Shown: positions 9,080-18,700 of the stretch, piece after piece | Layout: the number at the start of each line of letters is the position of its first letter | Position numbering within the stretch: the stretch's first letter is position 1 | Origin: Kaistia defluvii | GTDB taxonomy: Bacteria; Pseudomonadota; Alphaproteobacteria; Rhizobiales; Kaistiaceae | Reading direction: 5' to 3' | DNA length: 64,000 nucleotides | Assembly: GCF_040548815.1 (NCBI RefSeq) | Contig: NZ_JBEPSM010000001.1 | Location: forward strand, 620,001 to 684,000 | The notes under the pieces: model-generated | What the model was told of the DNA's origin: nothing | Seen by the model: the letters and a program-made list of their open reading frames with translations, nothing else | Databases searched by the model: none | Program-made: the position numbers and the translations under genes

Positions 9080-10567
9080 ATGAAGATCTTTTCCTGGCCC
9101 GTCACCGGCATGAGACGGACACTGCTTTCTTCTCTGCTTGTTGCCATTCTCGTGGTCGGCGCCTCCTGGCTGTCGCTGCAGCCCGTCTTCCGCGCGCAGG
9201 CAGCGTTCCTGCTCTACATTCCAGCGGTCATCGTCGCGGCGGGCATTGGCGGGCTCTGGCCCGGGATCGTGGCGATCGTCGCCAGCCTGGGGCTCGGCAT
9301 GGCGATCTATGGCCAGGCGGACGGACTCGGCAGCTCGCATGTCTGGAATGGCGTCGCCTTTGCCGTGATCGGCGGCGGCCTTGTCGCACTCGGCGAGTGG
9401 CTGCACCGCGTCCGGGGGCAACTCGCCACGGCGGCCGTGGACCTGCGCTATCGCGAGGCGCATCTTCGTTCGATCCTCGAGACCATTCCCGACGCGATGA
9501 TCGTCATCGACGAGTCGGGTCTGGTGCAGTCTTTCAGCGCGGCCGCGCAGCGCATGTTCGGCTATACGGCGGCGGAGATCCTCGGACGCAACGTCAAGCT
9601 CCTGATGCCGTCCTCCTACCGGGAGCAGCATGACGGCTATCTCGAGCGCTACCGGAAGACGGGCGAGCGGCGGATCATCGGCATCGGCCGCATAGTTGTA
9701 GGCGAGCGCAAGGATGGCTCGACCTTTCCGATGGAACTGGCGATCGGCGAGATGCACTCCGGCGAGCAGCGATTCTTCACCGGCTTCGTCCGCGATCTTT
9801 CCGAACGGCAGGAGACGGAGGCGCGGCTGCAGGAACTGCAGTCGGAGCTGGTGCACATTTCGCGCGTCACCGCGATGGGTGAGATCGCCTCGACGCTGGC
9901 GCATGAGCTGAACCAGCCGCTCTCGGCGGTGGCCAATTATCTGCGCGGCTCGCGCCGGCTGCTGGAAAACGCGACGCCGGAAAACATCCCCAAGGTTCGT
10001 GCCGCGCTGGAAAGCGCGGCGGACCAGGCGCTGCGGGCCGGCGAGATCATTCGCCGCCTGCGCGATTTCCTGGCGCGCGGCGAGACCGAGAAGCGGGTGG
10101 AGAGCCTGGCGCGGCTGATCGAGGAGGCGAGCGCACTGGCACTCGTCGGCGCCAAGGAGAAGGGCATCCGCATCCGGTTCGAGCTCGCCCCCGACGTCGA
10201 CCTCCTGTTCGGCGACAGGGTCCAGATCCAGCAGGTCCTGGTCAATTTGATGCGCAACGCCATCGACGCTATGGAGGAGGGCGGTGGCAGGGATCTGGTC
10301 ATTTCCAGCGAGGTCGAGACGGGCGACATGATCCGGGTGAAGGTTTCGGACCGGGGAACCGGCATTGCGCCCGACGTGATGGCGCGGCTGTTCCAGCCCT
10401 TCCTGACGACCAAGCAGAACGGCATGGGCGTCGGCCTGTCGATCTGCCGGACCATCGTCGAGGCGCATGGCGGGCGGATCTGGGCCGAGGGCAATCCCGG
10501 CGGCGGCACCGTGTTCAATTTCACCGTGCCGGCCGTTCGGATCGAGGAGGCGGAGCGTGTCCACTGA
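9080..10567 (+). CDS. fixL: Oxygen-sensing heme histidine kinase FixL
   Basis: A 495-residue membrane sensor kinase. Three to four helices fill residues 14-108. The heme PAS domain follows at about 128-245: [12 protein letters not shown] carries the proximal heme histidine (H184), and IGIGR carries R204, placed 20 residues later as H200 and R220 are in Bradyrhizobium FixL. The H-box [17 protein letters not shown] has phospho-acceptor H275, and the ATPase domain has N, G1 and G2 boxes ([42 protein letters not shown]). When oxygen leaves the heme the kinase phosphorylates FixJ. Start 9080 follows GGAAGGTGGCGG; an in-frame codon at 8981 would overlap the palindrome. fixJ overlaps its 3' end. Confidence 0.94.
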   Translation: MKIFSWPVTGMRRTLLSSLLVAILVVGASWLSLQPVFRAQAAFLLYIPAVIVAAGIGGLWPGIVAIVASLGLGMAIYGQADGLGSSHVWNGVAFAVIGGGLVALGEWLHRVRGQLATAAVDLRYREAHLRSILETIPDAMIVIDESGLVQSFSAAAQRMFGYTAAEILGRNVKLLMPSSYREQHDGYLERYRKTGERRIIGIGRIVVGERKDGSTFPMELAIGEMHSGEQRFFTGFVRDLSERQETEARLQELQSELVHISRVTAMGEIASTLAHELNQPLSAVANYLRGSRRLLENATPENIPKVRAALESAADQALRAGEIIRRLRDFLARGETEKRVESLARLIEEASALALVGAKEKGIRIRFELAPDVDLLFGDRVQIQQVLVNLMRNAIDAMEEGGGRDLVISSEVETGDMIRVKVSDRGTGIAPDVMARLFQPFLTTKQNGMGVGLSICRTIVEAHGGRIWAEGNPGGGTVFNFTVPAVRIEEAERVH

Positions 10568-11192
10568 ACGTAGGGTCCATGTCATCGACGATGACGATGC
10601 CGCGCGCGATTCGCTCGCCTTTCTGTTTGAAAGCGCCGACATCGCGGTGGCAACCTACCCTTCCGCAGAAGCTTTTCTCGCCGTTGCGCCCGGCCTTTCG
10701 GATGGTTGCATCGTCACCGACGTGCGGATGCCGGAAATCAACGGAATCGAATTGCTGAGGCGGCTGAAGGCGAAGGCGATCACGCTGCCCGTCATCGTCA
10801 TCACTGGCCATGCCGATATCGCGCTGGCCGTCGAGGCGATGAAGAGCGGCGCGGTCGACTTCATGGAGAAGCCGTTCGACGACGAAGCCATGCTGCGCGC
10901 CGTCCGCTCGGCCTTTGCGCGCCAGGGCACGACGCGCGAGCAGGGACAGGAGCGTGCCGCGATCCGGCAGCGCCTGGCGGCGTTGTCGAACCGCGAGCAG
11001 CAGGTGCTCGAGGGGCTGGTTGCCGGCCACGCCAACAAGCGGATCGCGCATGACCTCGACATCAGCCCGCGCACCGTCGAGATCTACCGCGCGCATGTGA
11101 TGACCAAGATGGGCGCATCGAGCCTGTCGGAGCTCGTGCGCATGGCGCTGGTCGTGGGGGCCGCGGGAGACTTCGCCGCCAGGGACGGCTGA
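10557..11192 (+). CDS. fixJ: Response regulator FixJ
   Basis: A 211-residue regulator: receiver domain (acidic pair in [15 protein letters not shown], phospho-acceptor D55 in IVTDVRMP, T83, K105 in DFMEKPFDD) and a LuxR-type helix-turn-helix at the C-terminus ([43 protein letters not shown]). FixL~P passes its phosphate here, and FixJ~P activates fixK. The GTG start at 10557 lies inside the last codons of fixL and has GAGGAGGCGGA upstream, so translation is coupled. Confidence 0.94.
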   Translation: MSTERRVHVIDDDDAARDSLAFLFESADIAVATYPSAEAFLAVAPGLSDGCIVTDVRMPEINGIELLRRLKAKAITLPVIVITGHADIALAVEAMKSGAVDFMEKPFDDEAMLRAVRSAFARQGTTREQGQERAAIRQRLAALSNREQQVLEGLVAGHANKRIAHDLDISPRTVEIYRAHVMTKMGASSLSELVRMALVVGAAGDFAARDG

Positions 11193-11201
11193 CCGGCCGT
11201 C

Positions 11202-11215
11202 TTGAGGTGGATCAA
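11202..11215 (+). promoter_or_regulatory. FixK/Fnr box upstream of the single receiver gene
   Basis: TTGAG-GTGG-ATCAA differs at one position from the FixK/Fnr consensus TTGAT-N4-ATCAA. Its centre is 63 bases before the receiver start codon. If used as a class II site at about -41, transcription would begin near 11250, giving a short leader. Confidence 0.65.
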
Positions 11216-11271
11216 TGCGGCCGCTCGGGGGGCCGGGCAGGGTTTAGGCTTTCCGCGCGAACCCGAGATCC

Positions 11272-11691
11272 ATGGCCGTTTCTGCACATTCCGAACCGCG
11301 ACCGCCTGTGGTCTTCGTCGTCGACGGCGATGGCGCCGTCCGGCGTTCCCTGCGGTTCGCCCTGGGGATCGAAGGCTTTCAGGTCGACACCTTCGCCGAT
11401 GCAGAGGCGTTTCTGAAGGTGGCGGAATGCCGGCCGGACGCCTGCGTCGTCGTCGATTATCGGCTGAAGGGCATGAGCGGGCTTGAGCTGATCCAGTCGA
11501 TGCGCCGGCGCGATTGCCCGATGCCGGCAATCCTGACGGTCACCAACCCCTCGCCGGCATTGGCCCGCCAGGCTGAAGCGGCCGGCGTTGCGCTGGTCGA
11601 GAAGCCCTTGCTGGGCCCGGCCTTGCTCGACCGGATCCGCGAAGCGCTGGCGGGCAGCCTTCCCCCAGCCGGTCCCGGCGCACCCGCCTGA
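11272..11691 (+). CDS. Single-domain receiver protein, FixT-like candidate
   Basis: A 139-residue protein consisting of one receiver domain and no output domain. The acidic pair is D18/D20 (VVDGDGAVR), the phospho-acceptor D62 (VVVDYRLKG), the switch residue T89 and the conserved lysine K111 (ALVEKP). It follows fixLJ in the same direction and has a FixK/Fnr box upstream. That combination is the hallmark of FixT, a FixK-induced receiver that inhibits FixL in Sinorhizobium and Caulobacter. Three cysteines (C53, C58, C82) are noteworthy because Caulobacter FixT is reported to bind an iron-sulfur cluster. The FixT role is an inference; an unrelated orphan receiver remains possible. Confidence 0.7.
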   Translation: MAVSAHSEPRPPVVFVVDGDGAVRRSLRFALGIEGFQVDTFADAEAFLKVAECRPDACVVVDYRLKGMSGLELIQSMRRRDCPMPAILTVTNPSPALARQAEAAGVALVEKPLLGPALLDRIREALAGSLPPAGPGAPA

Positions 11692-11841
11692 GGCAGCCGA
11701 ACCTATCCCACCGTAACGTTCCGCAAGGCTTTCGTCACGCAGCTGGCATAGGCTGCGCGCAGGGATTGCGCAGTCGAATCAGGACGCGCGTGCTACGACG
11801 CTCGGAGCGACAGCGCGAACAGGACGTAGCCAGGGCCTTCC

Positions 11842-12897
11842 ATGAACGATTCGACGAGCAATGCGGGACGCAGCCCGGTACCGGCCATGATCGGCCTTTG
11901 CGCGGTGATCCTGATCGTGGCGGCGATGTACTGGGCCAGCAATGTGTTTGCGCCCATATCCTTCGCGCTGCTGATCATCGCCATGGTCTGGCCCCTGCAG
12001 CGCGCGCTCCAGGCTCGCCTGCCGCAACTCGTGGCGCTGCTGGTCTGCCTCGTCGGCACCATCGTCGTGATGGGAATCTTCACTCTGCTGCTGGGCTGGA
12101 GCCTCAACCGGGTCGGCATCTACGTGCTGAGCGACACAGCGCGCTTCCAGACGATGTATAACGAACTCGCGGCCTGGCTCGAGGGCCATGGCATCGCCGT
12201 TTCCGGCCTCTGGGAACAGCATTTCAACGTCAGCTGGATCCTGCGCATCGTCCAGCAGGTCACCGGCCGGCTCAACAGCACGCTGACTTTCTCGCTGGTC
12301 GTGCTGATCTACGTCATGCTCGGCCTGCTGGAAGTCGGCGATATCGGCCGCAAGCTGCGCCGCTTCAAGTCGGGCAGCCTCGGCTACGCCTTCCTGGTCG
12401 GCAGCGGCGAGACCGGCGCCAAGCTGCGCCGCTACATGCTGGTGCGCACGCTGATGAGCATCATGACCGGCGTGCTGGTCTGGGGCCTGACCTACAGCGC
12501 CGGCCTCAGCCTCTCGGCCGAGTGGGGCGTGATCGCCTTTGCGCTCAACTACATCCCGGTGATCGGGCCGCTTTTCGCCACGGTGCTGCCGACGCTGTTC
12601 GCCATCGCGCAGTTCGAGACCTGGCAGGCGGCGATCCTGATCTTCGTCTTCCTGAACCTGATCCAGTTCCTGGTCGGCAGCTATCTGGAGCCGCGGATCG
12701 CCGGCAAGTCGCTGTCGCTCTCGCCGGTCATGGTGCTGTTCGCCGTGTTCTTCGGCACGTTCCTGTGGGGCATTGCCGGCGCCTTCATCGGCGTGCCGAT
12801 CGTCATCGCCATCGTCACCATCTGCGCCCACCACGATTCGAGCCGCTGGATCGCCGACATCCTCGGCTCCCCGCCGGCCGATCCGGAAGCCGGCTGA
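11842..12897 (+). CDS. AI-2E family (PerM-type) membrane transporter
   Basis: A 351-residue polytopic membrane protein with about eight helices: paired helices at roughly 15-32 and 36-55, another at 62-88, and a hydrophobic C-terminal half. The stretch LNYIPVIGPLFATVLPTLFA and the later LEPRIAGKSLSLSPVMVLFAVFFGTFLWGIAGAFIGVPI segment are the characteristic AI-2E family signature. Members export small molecules or act in Na+/H+ exchange; the substrate cannot be read from sequence. It stands alone, 150 bases after the receiver gene and convergent with the metallophosphoesterase. Confidence 0.88.
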   Translation: MNDSTSNAGRSPVPAMIGLCAVILIVAAMYWASNVFAPISFALLIIAMVWPLQRALQARLPQLVALLVCLVGTIVVMGIFTLLLGWSLNRVGIYVLSDTARFQTMYNELAAWLEGHGIAVSGLWEQHFNVSWILRIVQQVTGRLNSTLTFSLVVLIYVMLGLLEVGDIGRKLRRFKSGSLGYAFLVGSGETGAKLRRYMLVRTLMSIMTGVLVWGLTYSAGLSLSAEWGVIAFALNYIPVIGPLFATVLPTLFAIAQFETWQAAILIFVFLNLIQFLVGSYLEPRIAGKSLSLSPVMVLFAVFFGTFLWGIAGAFIGVPIVIAIVTICAHHDSSRWIADILGSPPADPEAG

Positions 12898-12951
12898 GGC
12901 GGGGTTAACAGCGCCCGTTCTGGTAACGGCCCGTTAGCGCCCCGTGAGCGC

Positions 12952-14703
12952 TCAAGTCGTTTCCGGCTCGGGCGCGGCGACGAGGATGCGCTCCGGCCTT
13001 GCCAGCCCCAGGCCCTTGCCGTCGACATGCAGGGTGTGGATGTAGAAATAGCTGCCCTTGGCGTTGGTCCCCTCCATCACCGGCGAGGGGGCCGAAAGGA
13101 TTGGCATGCCGCCGCTCTCGCCGATCCAGTCGACATGGCGATGGCCATGCAGGATGACGACCCGGCCGGCAAAACGCTGGAGCCGCCGCACGAACCAGCT
13201 GCCATTGATCAGCGCCGTGCCGATCCGCTCCGAGAGCGCATTGGCGGGTTGCGGATATTCGACGACATGGTGGTGCAGGGCGACCAGCCAGGACGCCTGC
13301 GGATAGTCGGCCTTGACCGCATCCATCGCCCGCGCCTGCTCCAGCGACACCATGCCGAGCGCGTTGGTGAAGGAGAAATGCGTCTCGGCATTCGAGTTCA
13401 GCACGATGATGCCGAGCCCCTCCGGGCGTGAGGGCGGCTGGACCATCGGGAAGGACGTCTGCCAGATATCCGACACCGGCCGCCAGGCCCGGCGCGAGGC
13501 GCGGTCGGCGAAGGCCTCGATCGAGCCGCGCTGGCGCTCCATCGCCTCACGAAAGGTCCCGCCGAGCCGGTTGTTCGCTCGGTCGACCAGGCGGTAGCGG
13601 TCGCCCTGCAGGGCTTCCATGGCGGAAAGCGTGCGCAACTGCCGTAGCCGCTTGTTCGGGCTCGTCGGCAGGTCCATGCGGGCAGGGTTGTTGCGGTCGA
13701 CGACGTTGACGTCGTGATTGCCGGGCAAGATGGTGACCAGCGGCACGAGTTCCGCGAACGGCTCTAGCGCGTCGAAGAATTCGGCCCATTCGGTCGAGAT
13801 GCCGGCATCGGTCATGTCGCCGGTGATCAGGATCGCGTCGAGCGGCCTTGCCGCATGCACGGCGCGCAGCCGCTCCAGCGTCGCCTTGAACTTGTCGTTG
13901 CCGCGCGGGCCGACCCGGCCGCTCTCGATGCGGAAGCCGTAGCGCTCGCCCACGCAGTGAATGTCGGAGAGATGGGCGACCCGCCAGCGCGGCGCCTCGT
14001 CGGGCGCGGGGCGGAAGCCGGTGAAGCCGCGCGGCTGCGCCATGGTGGCGTCGGCGATGCCCCAGACGAGCGCCGCGATGGCGAGATAGGCGCAGAGCAG
14101 CACCGTGCCATTGGCAAGCGCGATCCCCACCACGCGGCGCGGCGCGCTGAGGTCGGCCAGCGTCCCGGTCCAGTGCGTCGCCGGCCAGATGAGCGCCGCG
14201 ACGCCGATGGCGAACACGCAGACCGTGAGGCCGGCGATCGCCGCCGTCATGGCGCGCGCCCGGGCGATCGTGGCGGGCTTGGCGTCGATGCGGCGCAGCA
14301 GTCGATGCTCGATCAGGTGGCGCAGCGTCTCGCGGCACAGCGCATAGGCCGGCTGCACCGCGATCGAGTTCAGCGACCAGAAGCTGCTCTCGATCATGCG
14401 GAACAGCGGCCGGCCGCCATACCAGGCGACCAGGCCGAGGATCGCCAGCAGCAAAATGGGCACCAGGCCCGTAAACAGCTCCGCCGCCTGGCGCGACACT
14501 TTGCTGATCCAGATCGACAGGAAGAAGGGGGCGAGCCCGAGCGCAAGCCCGGGCAAACCCATCAGCAGGGTCCCGGCGAGGATCAGCTTGAGCGGGCTGA
14601 TCTCGGCCAGAAGCGATCCGGCGATCGAAAACAGCGAGCGCTGCTTCGTGCTGGAGGCGTCGTCTTCAATGTCGCCCTTGCGGGGATCGACAATCGGATT
14701 CAT
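12952..14703 (-). CDS. Membrane-anchored metallophosphoesterase
   Basis: A 583-residue protein with a calcineurin-like phosphoesterase domain behind a long membrane part. Helices lie near residues 38-66, 78-94, 155-173 and 195-217. The catalytic domain starts near 240: HLSDIH (D247, H249), GDMTD (D296), GNHD (N329, H330), LHHHVVE near 475 and GHRHVD near 525 give the complete two-metal ligand set. The catalytic face is probably cytoplasmic, but topology is not certain. Similar proteins cleave phosphodiesters or lipid pyrophosphates; the substrate is unknown. I start at ATG 14703 because the longer frame adds a proline/arginine leader that looks like the shadow of another frame. No strong ribosome site is visible. 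Confidence 0.82.
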   Translation of the reverse strand: MNPIVDPRKGDIEDDASSTKQRSLFSIAGSLLAEISPLKLILAGTLLMGLPGLALGLAPFFLSIWISKVSRQAAELFTGLVPILLLAILGLVAWYGGRPLFRMIESSFWSLNSIAVQPAYALCRETLRHLIEHRLLRRIDAKPATIARARAMTAAIAGLTVCVFAIGVAALIWPATHWTGTLADLSAPRRVVGIALANGTVLLCAYLAIAALVWGIADATMAQPRGFTGFRPAPDEAPRWRVAHLSDIHCVGERYGFRIESGRVGPRGNDKFKATLERLRAVHAARPLDAILITGDMTDAGISTEWAEFFDALEPFAELVPLVTILPGNHDVNVVDRNNPARMDLPTSPNKRLRQLRTLSAMEALQGDRYRLVDRANNRLGGTFREAMERQRGSIEAFADRASRRAWRPVSDIWQTSFPMVQPPSRPEGLGIIVLNSNAETHFSFTNALGMVSLEQARAMDAVKADYPQASWLVALHHHVVEYPQPANALSERIGTALINGSWFVRRLQRFAGRVVILHGHRHVDWIGESGGMPILSAPSPVMEGTNAKGSYFYIHTLHVDGKGLGLARPERILVAAPEPETT

Positions 14704-14737
14704 CGGCGGCACACGGGCAAGGGCGACATCAATCCGG

Positions 14738-15289
14738 CTAGCTCGTGGCGCCGCCGGCGGGGGCGGTCGTGTCTGCGGGGGCGGTGGTCTCGGCCGGTGC
14801 GGCCGCATGATCGGCCAGCGCCTCGCGCAGCGCCTTTTCCTGCTCGTCGGTGAGCGAGGTGCGCATCACCGTGCCGCCGACGCCGCGCAGGTCCGCCAGG
14901 ACCTTGTCGGTGGTCATCTTGCGGATCAGCAGGAACAGGCCGGCATTGCCCGGCGCCAGCGACTGCGCCGCGTCCTTCATGAACTCGTCGTTGATGCCGA
15001 CATCGGTGAGCTTGCCGCCGAGCGCGCCGGAAGCGGCGCCGATCGCCGTGCCGACCAGCGGCATCAGGAAGATGAAGCCGATGAGCGTGCCCCAGAAGGC
15101 GCCGGAGACGGCGCCGGTCGCCGTGGTGTTCACCAGCTGGTTGAGCTTGATGCGGCCATTGGCGTCGCGCACCGCGACCACCGCGTCGCCGAGCTCGATC
15201 AGATATTCCTTCTGCATCTCGAGGACGCGGTCGCGCACTTCCTCGGCCTTCTGCTCGGACGGGAAGGCGATAAAGACGAGGTCGCTCAT
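14738..15289 (-). CDS. DUF1269 domain membrane protein
   Basis: A 183-residue protein beginning MSDLVFIAFPSEQKAEEVRD, the typical DUF1269 opening. A glycine-rich hydrophobic hairpin follows (about residues 60-100: GAVSGAFWGTLIGFIFLMPLVGTAIGAASGALGG), resembling glycine-zipper membrane insertion. The C-terminal tail is an Ala/Thr/Pro-rich low-complexity segment. Function is unknown; relatives are often stress-linked. It lies 34 bases upstream of the metallophosphoesterase on the same strand, so the two may form an operon. The start at 15289 is fixed by family alignment. Confidence 0.82.
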   Translation of the reverse strand: MSDLVFIAFPSEQKAEEVRDRVLEMQKEYLIELGDAVVAVRDANGRIKLNQLVNTTATGAVSGAFWGTLIGFIFLMPLVGTAIGAASGALGGKLTDVGINDEFMKDAAQSLAPGNAGLFLLIRKMTTDKVLADLRGVGGTVMRTSLTDEQEKALREALADHAAAPAETTAPADTTAPAGGATS

Positions 15290-15552
15290 TGGGAAAACTC
15301 CATCGTTCGGAACGATCTTGAACTGTTGGCCGGTTGGCGGTCGGCATACGGCCGCCGCGAACATGCAATGGCACAGCAACGCTACCATAGCGCGACGGCG
15401 CAGGATTGCGAGCGCGCCCCGTCCCGCCGCGCGGCTTCCTGTCCCGAAAGACCGGTTGATGCACAGCCGTCTTCGGCGTGCCGCGCGGCCGCCGCCCGAA
15501 CCGCCATTCCTGCCTGCCGACAGGCGGCAAAATGCCGTCCAGACGGAAAGAC

Positions 15553-15581
15553 TTGACGACGAGAACAAAACGTGAACATAT
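15553..15581 (+). promoter_or_regulatory. SOS box inside a sigma70-like promoter
   Basis: TTGACG (15553-15558), a 17-base spacer and ACATAT (15576-15581) form a plausible promoter. Inside it lies GAAC-AAAACGT-GAAC at 15563-15577, a perfect match to the alphaproteobacterial LexA box GTTC-N7-GTTC read on the other strand. LexA bound here would cover the spacer and -10 region and block transcription toward 15613. The rest of the 323-base gap (15290-15612) shows no gene. Confidence 0.7.
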
Positions 15582-15612
15582 GAAATATCGACAGTCCGAT
15601 AAGGAGATAGCC

Positions 15613-15711
15613 ATGACCGCCTATATCCGCGACGTTGCCGCCCTGGGTGCCCTGATGCTGTTCATCGCGATGGTGAGCCTCTGGTCGGATCTGCTCGTCC
15701 ACGTCGTCTGA
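15613..15711 (+). CDS. 32-residue membrane peptide, SidA-like SOS cell-division inhibitor candidate
   Basis: A very small gene with a strong ribosome site: AAGGAG at 15601-15606, seven bases before the ATG. The product begins MTAYIRDVAALGALMLFIAM and consists of a short polar start and one membrane helix (about residues 9-30). A perfect LexA box lies 36 bases upstream of the start codon, so it should be induced by DNA damage. In Caulobacter the SOS-induced division inhibitor SidA is a 29-residue single-helix peptide that acts on FtsW/FtsN, and from memory its gene also neighbours dnaE. I propose orthology from size, topology, SOS box and position; I cannot align the sequences. An in-frame ATG at 15580 is less likely because it has no ribosome site. 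Confidence 0.62.
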   Translation: MTAYIRDVAALGALMLFIAMVSLWSDLLVHVV

Positions 15712-15793
15712 TCCGCCTCAGCGGGGGAAAGGCGCCGGCGTGATGGACAGGCGCGGCGCTCTGGACATAAATCAGGCGGAAGAGGATCGCCTG

Positions 15794-18700
15794 ATGAGTC
15801 TTATTGCTCGCGACGTCGGATTTGTTCATCTCCGCGTCCACTCCGCCTATTCGCTGCTGGAAGGCGCGCTGCCGCTGAAATCGCTGATCAAGCTGGCGGC
15901 GGCGGACAAGATGCCGGCGCTTGGCCTGACCGATACCGGCAATCTGTTTGGCGCGCTGGAATTCTCCGAGAGGGCGGTCGAGACCGGCATTCAGCCGATC
16001 ATCGGCTGCCAGGTGGCGGTCCATTTCGACGACGGGTTCGAACCGTCGCGTCGCCCTGTGCCCGGCCAGAAGAACCTTTCCGATCTCGTCATGATCGCCT
16101 CGAACGAGGCGGGGTACTGGAACCTCGTCCGCCTCGTCTCGCGCGCCTTCATGGAGACGGACCCCGGCGACAAGCCGCATATCAAGTTCGGCGATCTGGA
16201 AGAAACCCATGAGGGTCTGATCGTGCTGACTGGCGGCGGTTCGGGGCCGCTCGACCAGGCGATCCGGATCGGGCAGGGCGCCTTCGCCGAAAGGCGGATC
16301 GAGCGCATGGCTGGCCTGCTCGGCGACCGGCTCTATGTCGAATTGCAGCGCCACCAGGCGATCGAGCAGCAGCGCGCCGAGCCGGAGCTGATCGATCTCG
16401 CCTATCGTTATGGCCTGCCGCTGGTGGCCACCAACGAGGCCTTCTTCCCGAAGCGCGACGACTATGAGGCGCATGACGCGCTGGTCGCGATCGCCGAGGG
16501 TTCGGTGGTGGCGGACGAGAAGCGGCGGCGGCTGACGCCGGAGCACTATTTCAAGTCGCGCGCCGAAATGGTGGCGCTGTTCGCCGACCTTCCCGAGGCG
16601 ACCGACAATTCCGTCGAGATCGCGCTGCGCTGTTCCTACCGGCCGATGAAGCGCAAGCCGATCCTGCCGCGCTTCGCCGGCGCCGATGCGGAGCCGGAGG
16701 CTGCCGAGCTGGCCGAGGTCCAGGCGCTGCGCGACCTGGCCAGGACCGGCCTCGAGAAGCGCCTGGCTTTCCATGGCCTCGCGCCCGGACTGACCGACAA
16801 GCAGTATTGGGACCGGCTCGAATTCGAGCTTTCCGTCATCGAGAAGATGAAGTTCCCCGGCTACTTCCTGATCGTGGCCGACTTCATTCAATGGGCGAAG
16901 CTGCAGGGAATTCCGGTCGGGCCGGGCCGTGGTTCGGGCGCCGGTTCGCTCGTCGCCTGGTCGCTTACCATCACCGATCTCGACCCGATGCGCTTCGCGC
17001 TGCTGTTCGAGCGCTTCCTCAACCCCGAACGCGTCTCGATGCCGGACTTCGACATCGACTTCTGCCAGGACCGGCGCGGCGAGGTCATCGACTACGTCCA
17101 GCAGAAATACGGCGCCGCCCAGGTGGCGCAGATCATCACCTTCGGAACGCTGCAGGCGCGCGCCGTGCTGCGCGACGTCGGCCGCGTGCTGCAGATGCCC
17201 TATGGCCAGGTCGATCGCCTCTGCAAGATGGTGCCGCAGAATCCGGCCAATCCGGTGTCGCTGGCGCAGGCGCTGATCGATGAATCAAGGTTGCGCGAGG
17301 CGCGCGACGAGGATCCGGCCGTCGCCCAGCTGCTCGCCATGGCGCAGAAGCTCGAAGGGCTCTATCGCCACGCCTCGACGCACGCCGCCGGCATCGTGAT
17401 CGGCGACCGGCGCCTCGACGCGCTGGTGCCGCTCTACCGCGATCCGCGCTCGACCATGCCCGTCACCCAGTTCAACATGAAGTGGGTCGAGAGCGCCGGG
17501 CTGGTGAAGTTCGACTTCCTCGGCCTGAAGACGCTGACGGTGCTCGACACGGCGGTGAAGCTGATCGCCAAGCGCGGCATCACCGTCGATCTCGCCGCCA
17601 TTCCGCTCGACGACAAGCCTTCCTACGAGATGCTGGCGCGCGGCGAGACGGTCGGCGTGTTCCAGCTGGAAAGTCAGGGCATGCGCAAGGCCCTGATGGG
17701 CATGCGGCCGGACCGGTTCGAGGACATCATCGCGCTGGTGGCGCTCTATCGCCCGGGTCCGATGGACAACATCCCGACCTACAATGCGCGCAAGCATGGC
17801 GAGGAGAAGCCGGACTATTACCATCCGCTGATCGAGGTCGTGCTAAAGGAGACGCACGGCGTCGTCATCTACCAGGAACAGGTGATGCAGATCGCGCAGA
17901 TCCTGTCCGGCTATTCGCTCGGCGAAGCCGACATGCTGCGCCGCGCCATGGGCAAGAAGATCAAGGCGGAGATGGACGCCCAGCGCGACCGTTTCGTCGT
18001 CGGCGCCGTCAAGCAGGGCCTGACCAAGGACCACGCCAACACCATCTTCGACATGCTGGCGAAGTTCGCCGACTACGGCTTCAACAAGAGCCACGCGGCG
18101 GCCTATGCGCTCGTCGCCTACCAGACGGCCTATCTGAAGGCGAACTACCCGGTCGAGTTCCTGGCCGCGTCGATGACGCTGGACATGGGCAATACCGAGA
18201 AGCTGAACGATTTCCGCCGCGAGGCGATGCGCCTCGGCTTCACCGTCGACCTTCCCTCGGTCAATCGCTCGGGCGCCGTGTTCGACGTCGAGGACGGCCG
18301 CATCATCTATTCGCTCGCCGCCATCAAGGGCGTCGGCAGCCAGGCGGTCGAGCATCTGGTCGAGAGCCGTGGCAGCCGACCGTTCCGCGATCTCGCCGAT
18401 TTCGCCGCCCGCATCAATCCGCGCGTGCTCAACAAGCGCACGCTGGAGAGCCTGATCTGCGCCGGCGCGCTGGATGGCTTCACCCCGGACCGCGCCCGCG
18501 TCATGGCGGGCGTCGAGCGGATCATGGCCATCGGCAGCCGCGTGGTCGAAGGGCAGGCGATCGGCCAGGACGAGCTGTTCGGCGGGGGCGGGCAGGGCGA
18601 GGCGCTGACCTTGCCCTTCGTCGACCCGTGGATGCCGTCCGAACGGTTGCAGCGCGAGCATGCCGTCGTCGGCTTCTATCTGAGCGCCCATCCGCTGGAT

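Noticed and set aside
8963-10642. 559-codon minus-strand frame opposite fixL
   Set aside because: fixL on the plus strand carries the complete heme-PAS and kinase motifs; the minus frame shows none.
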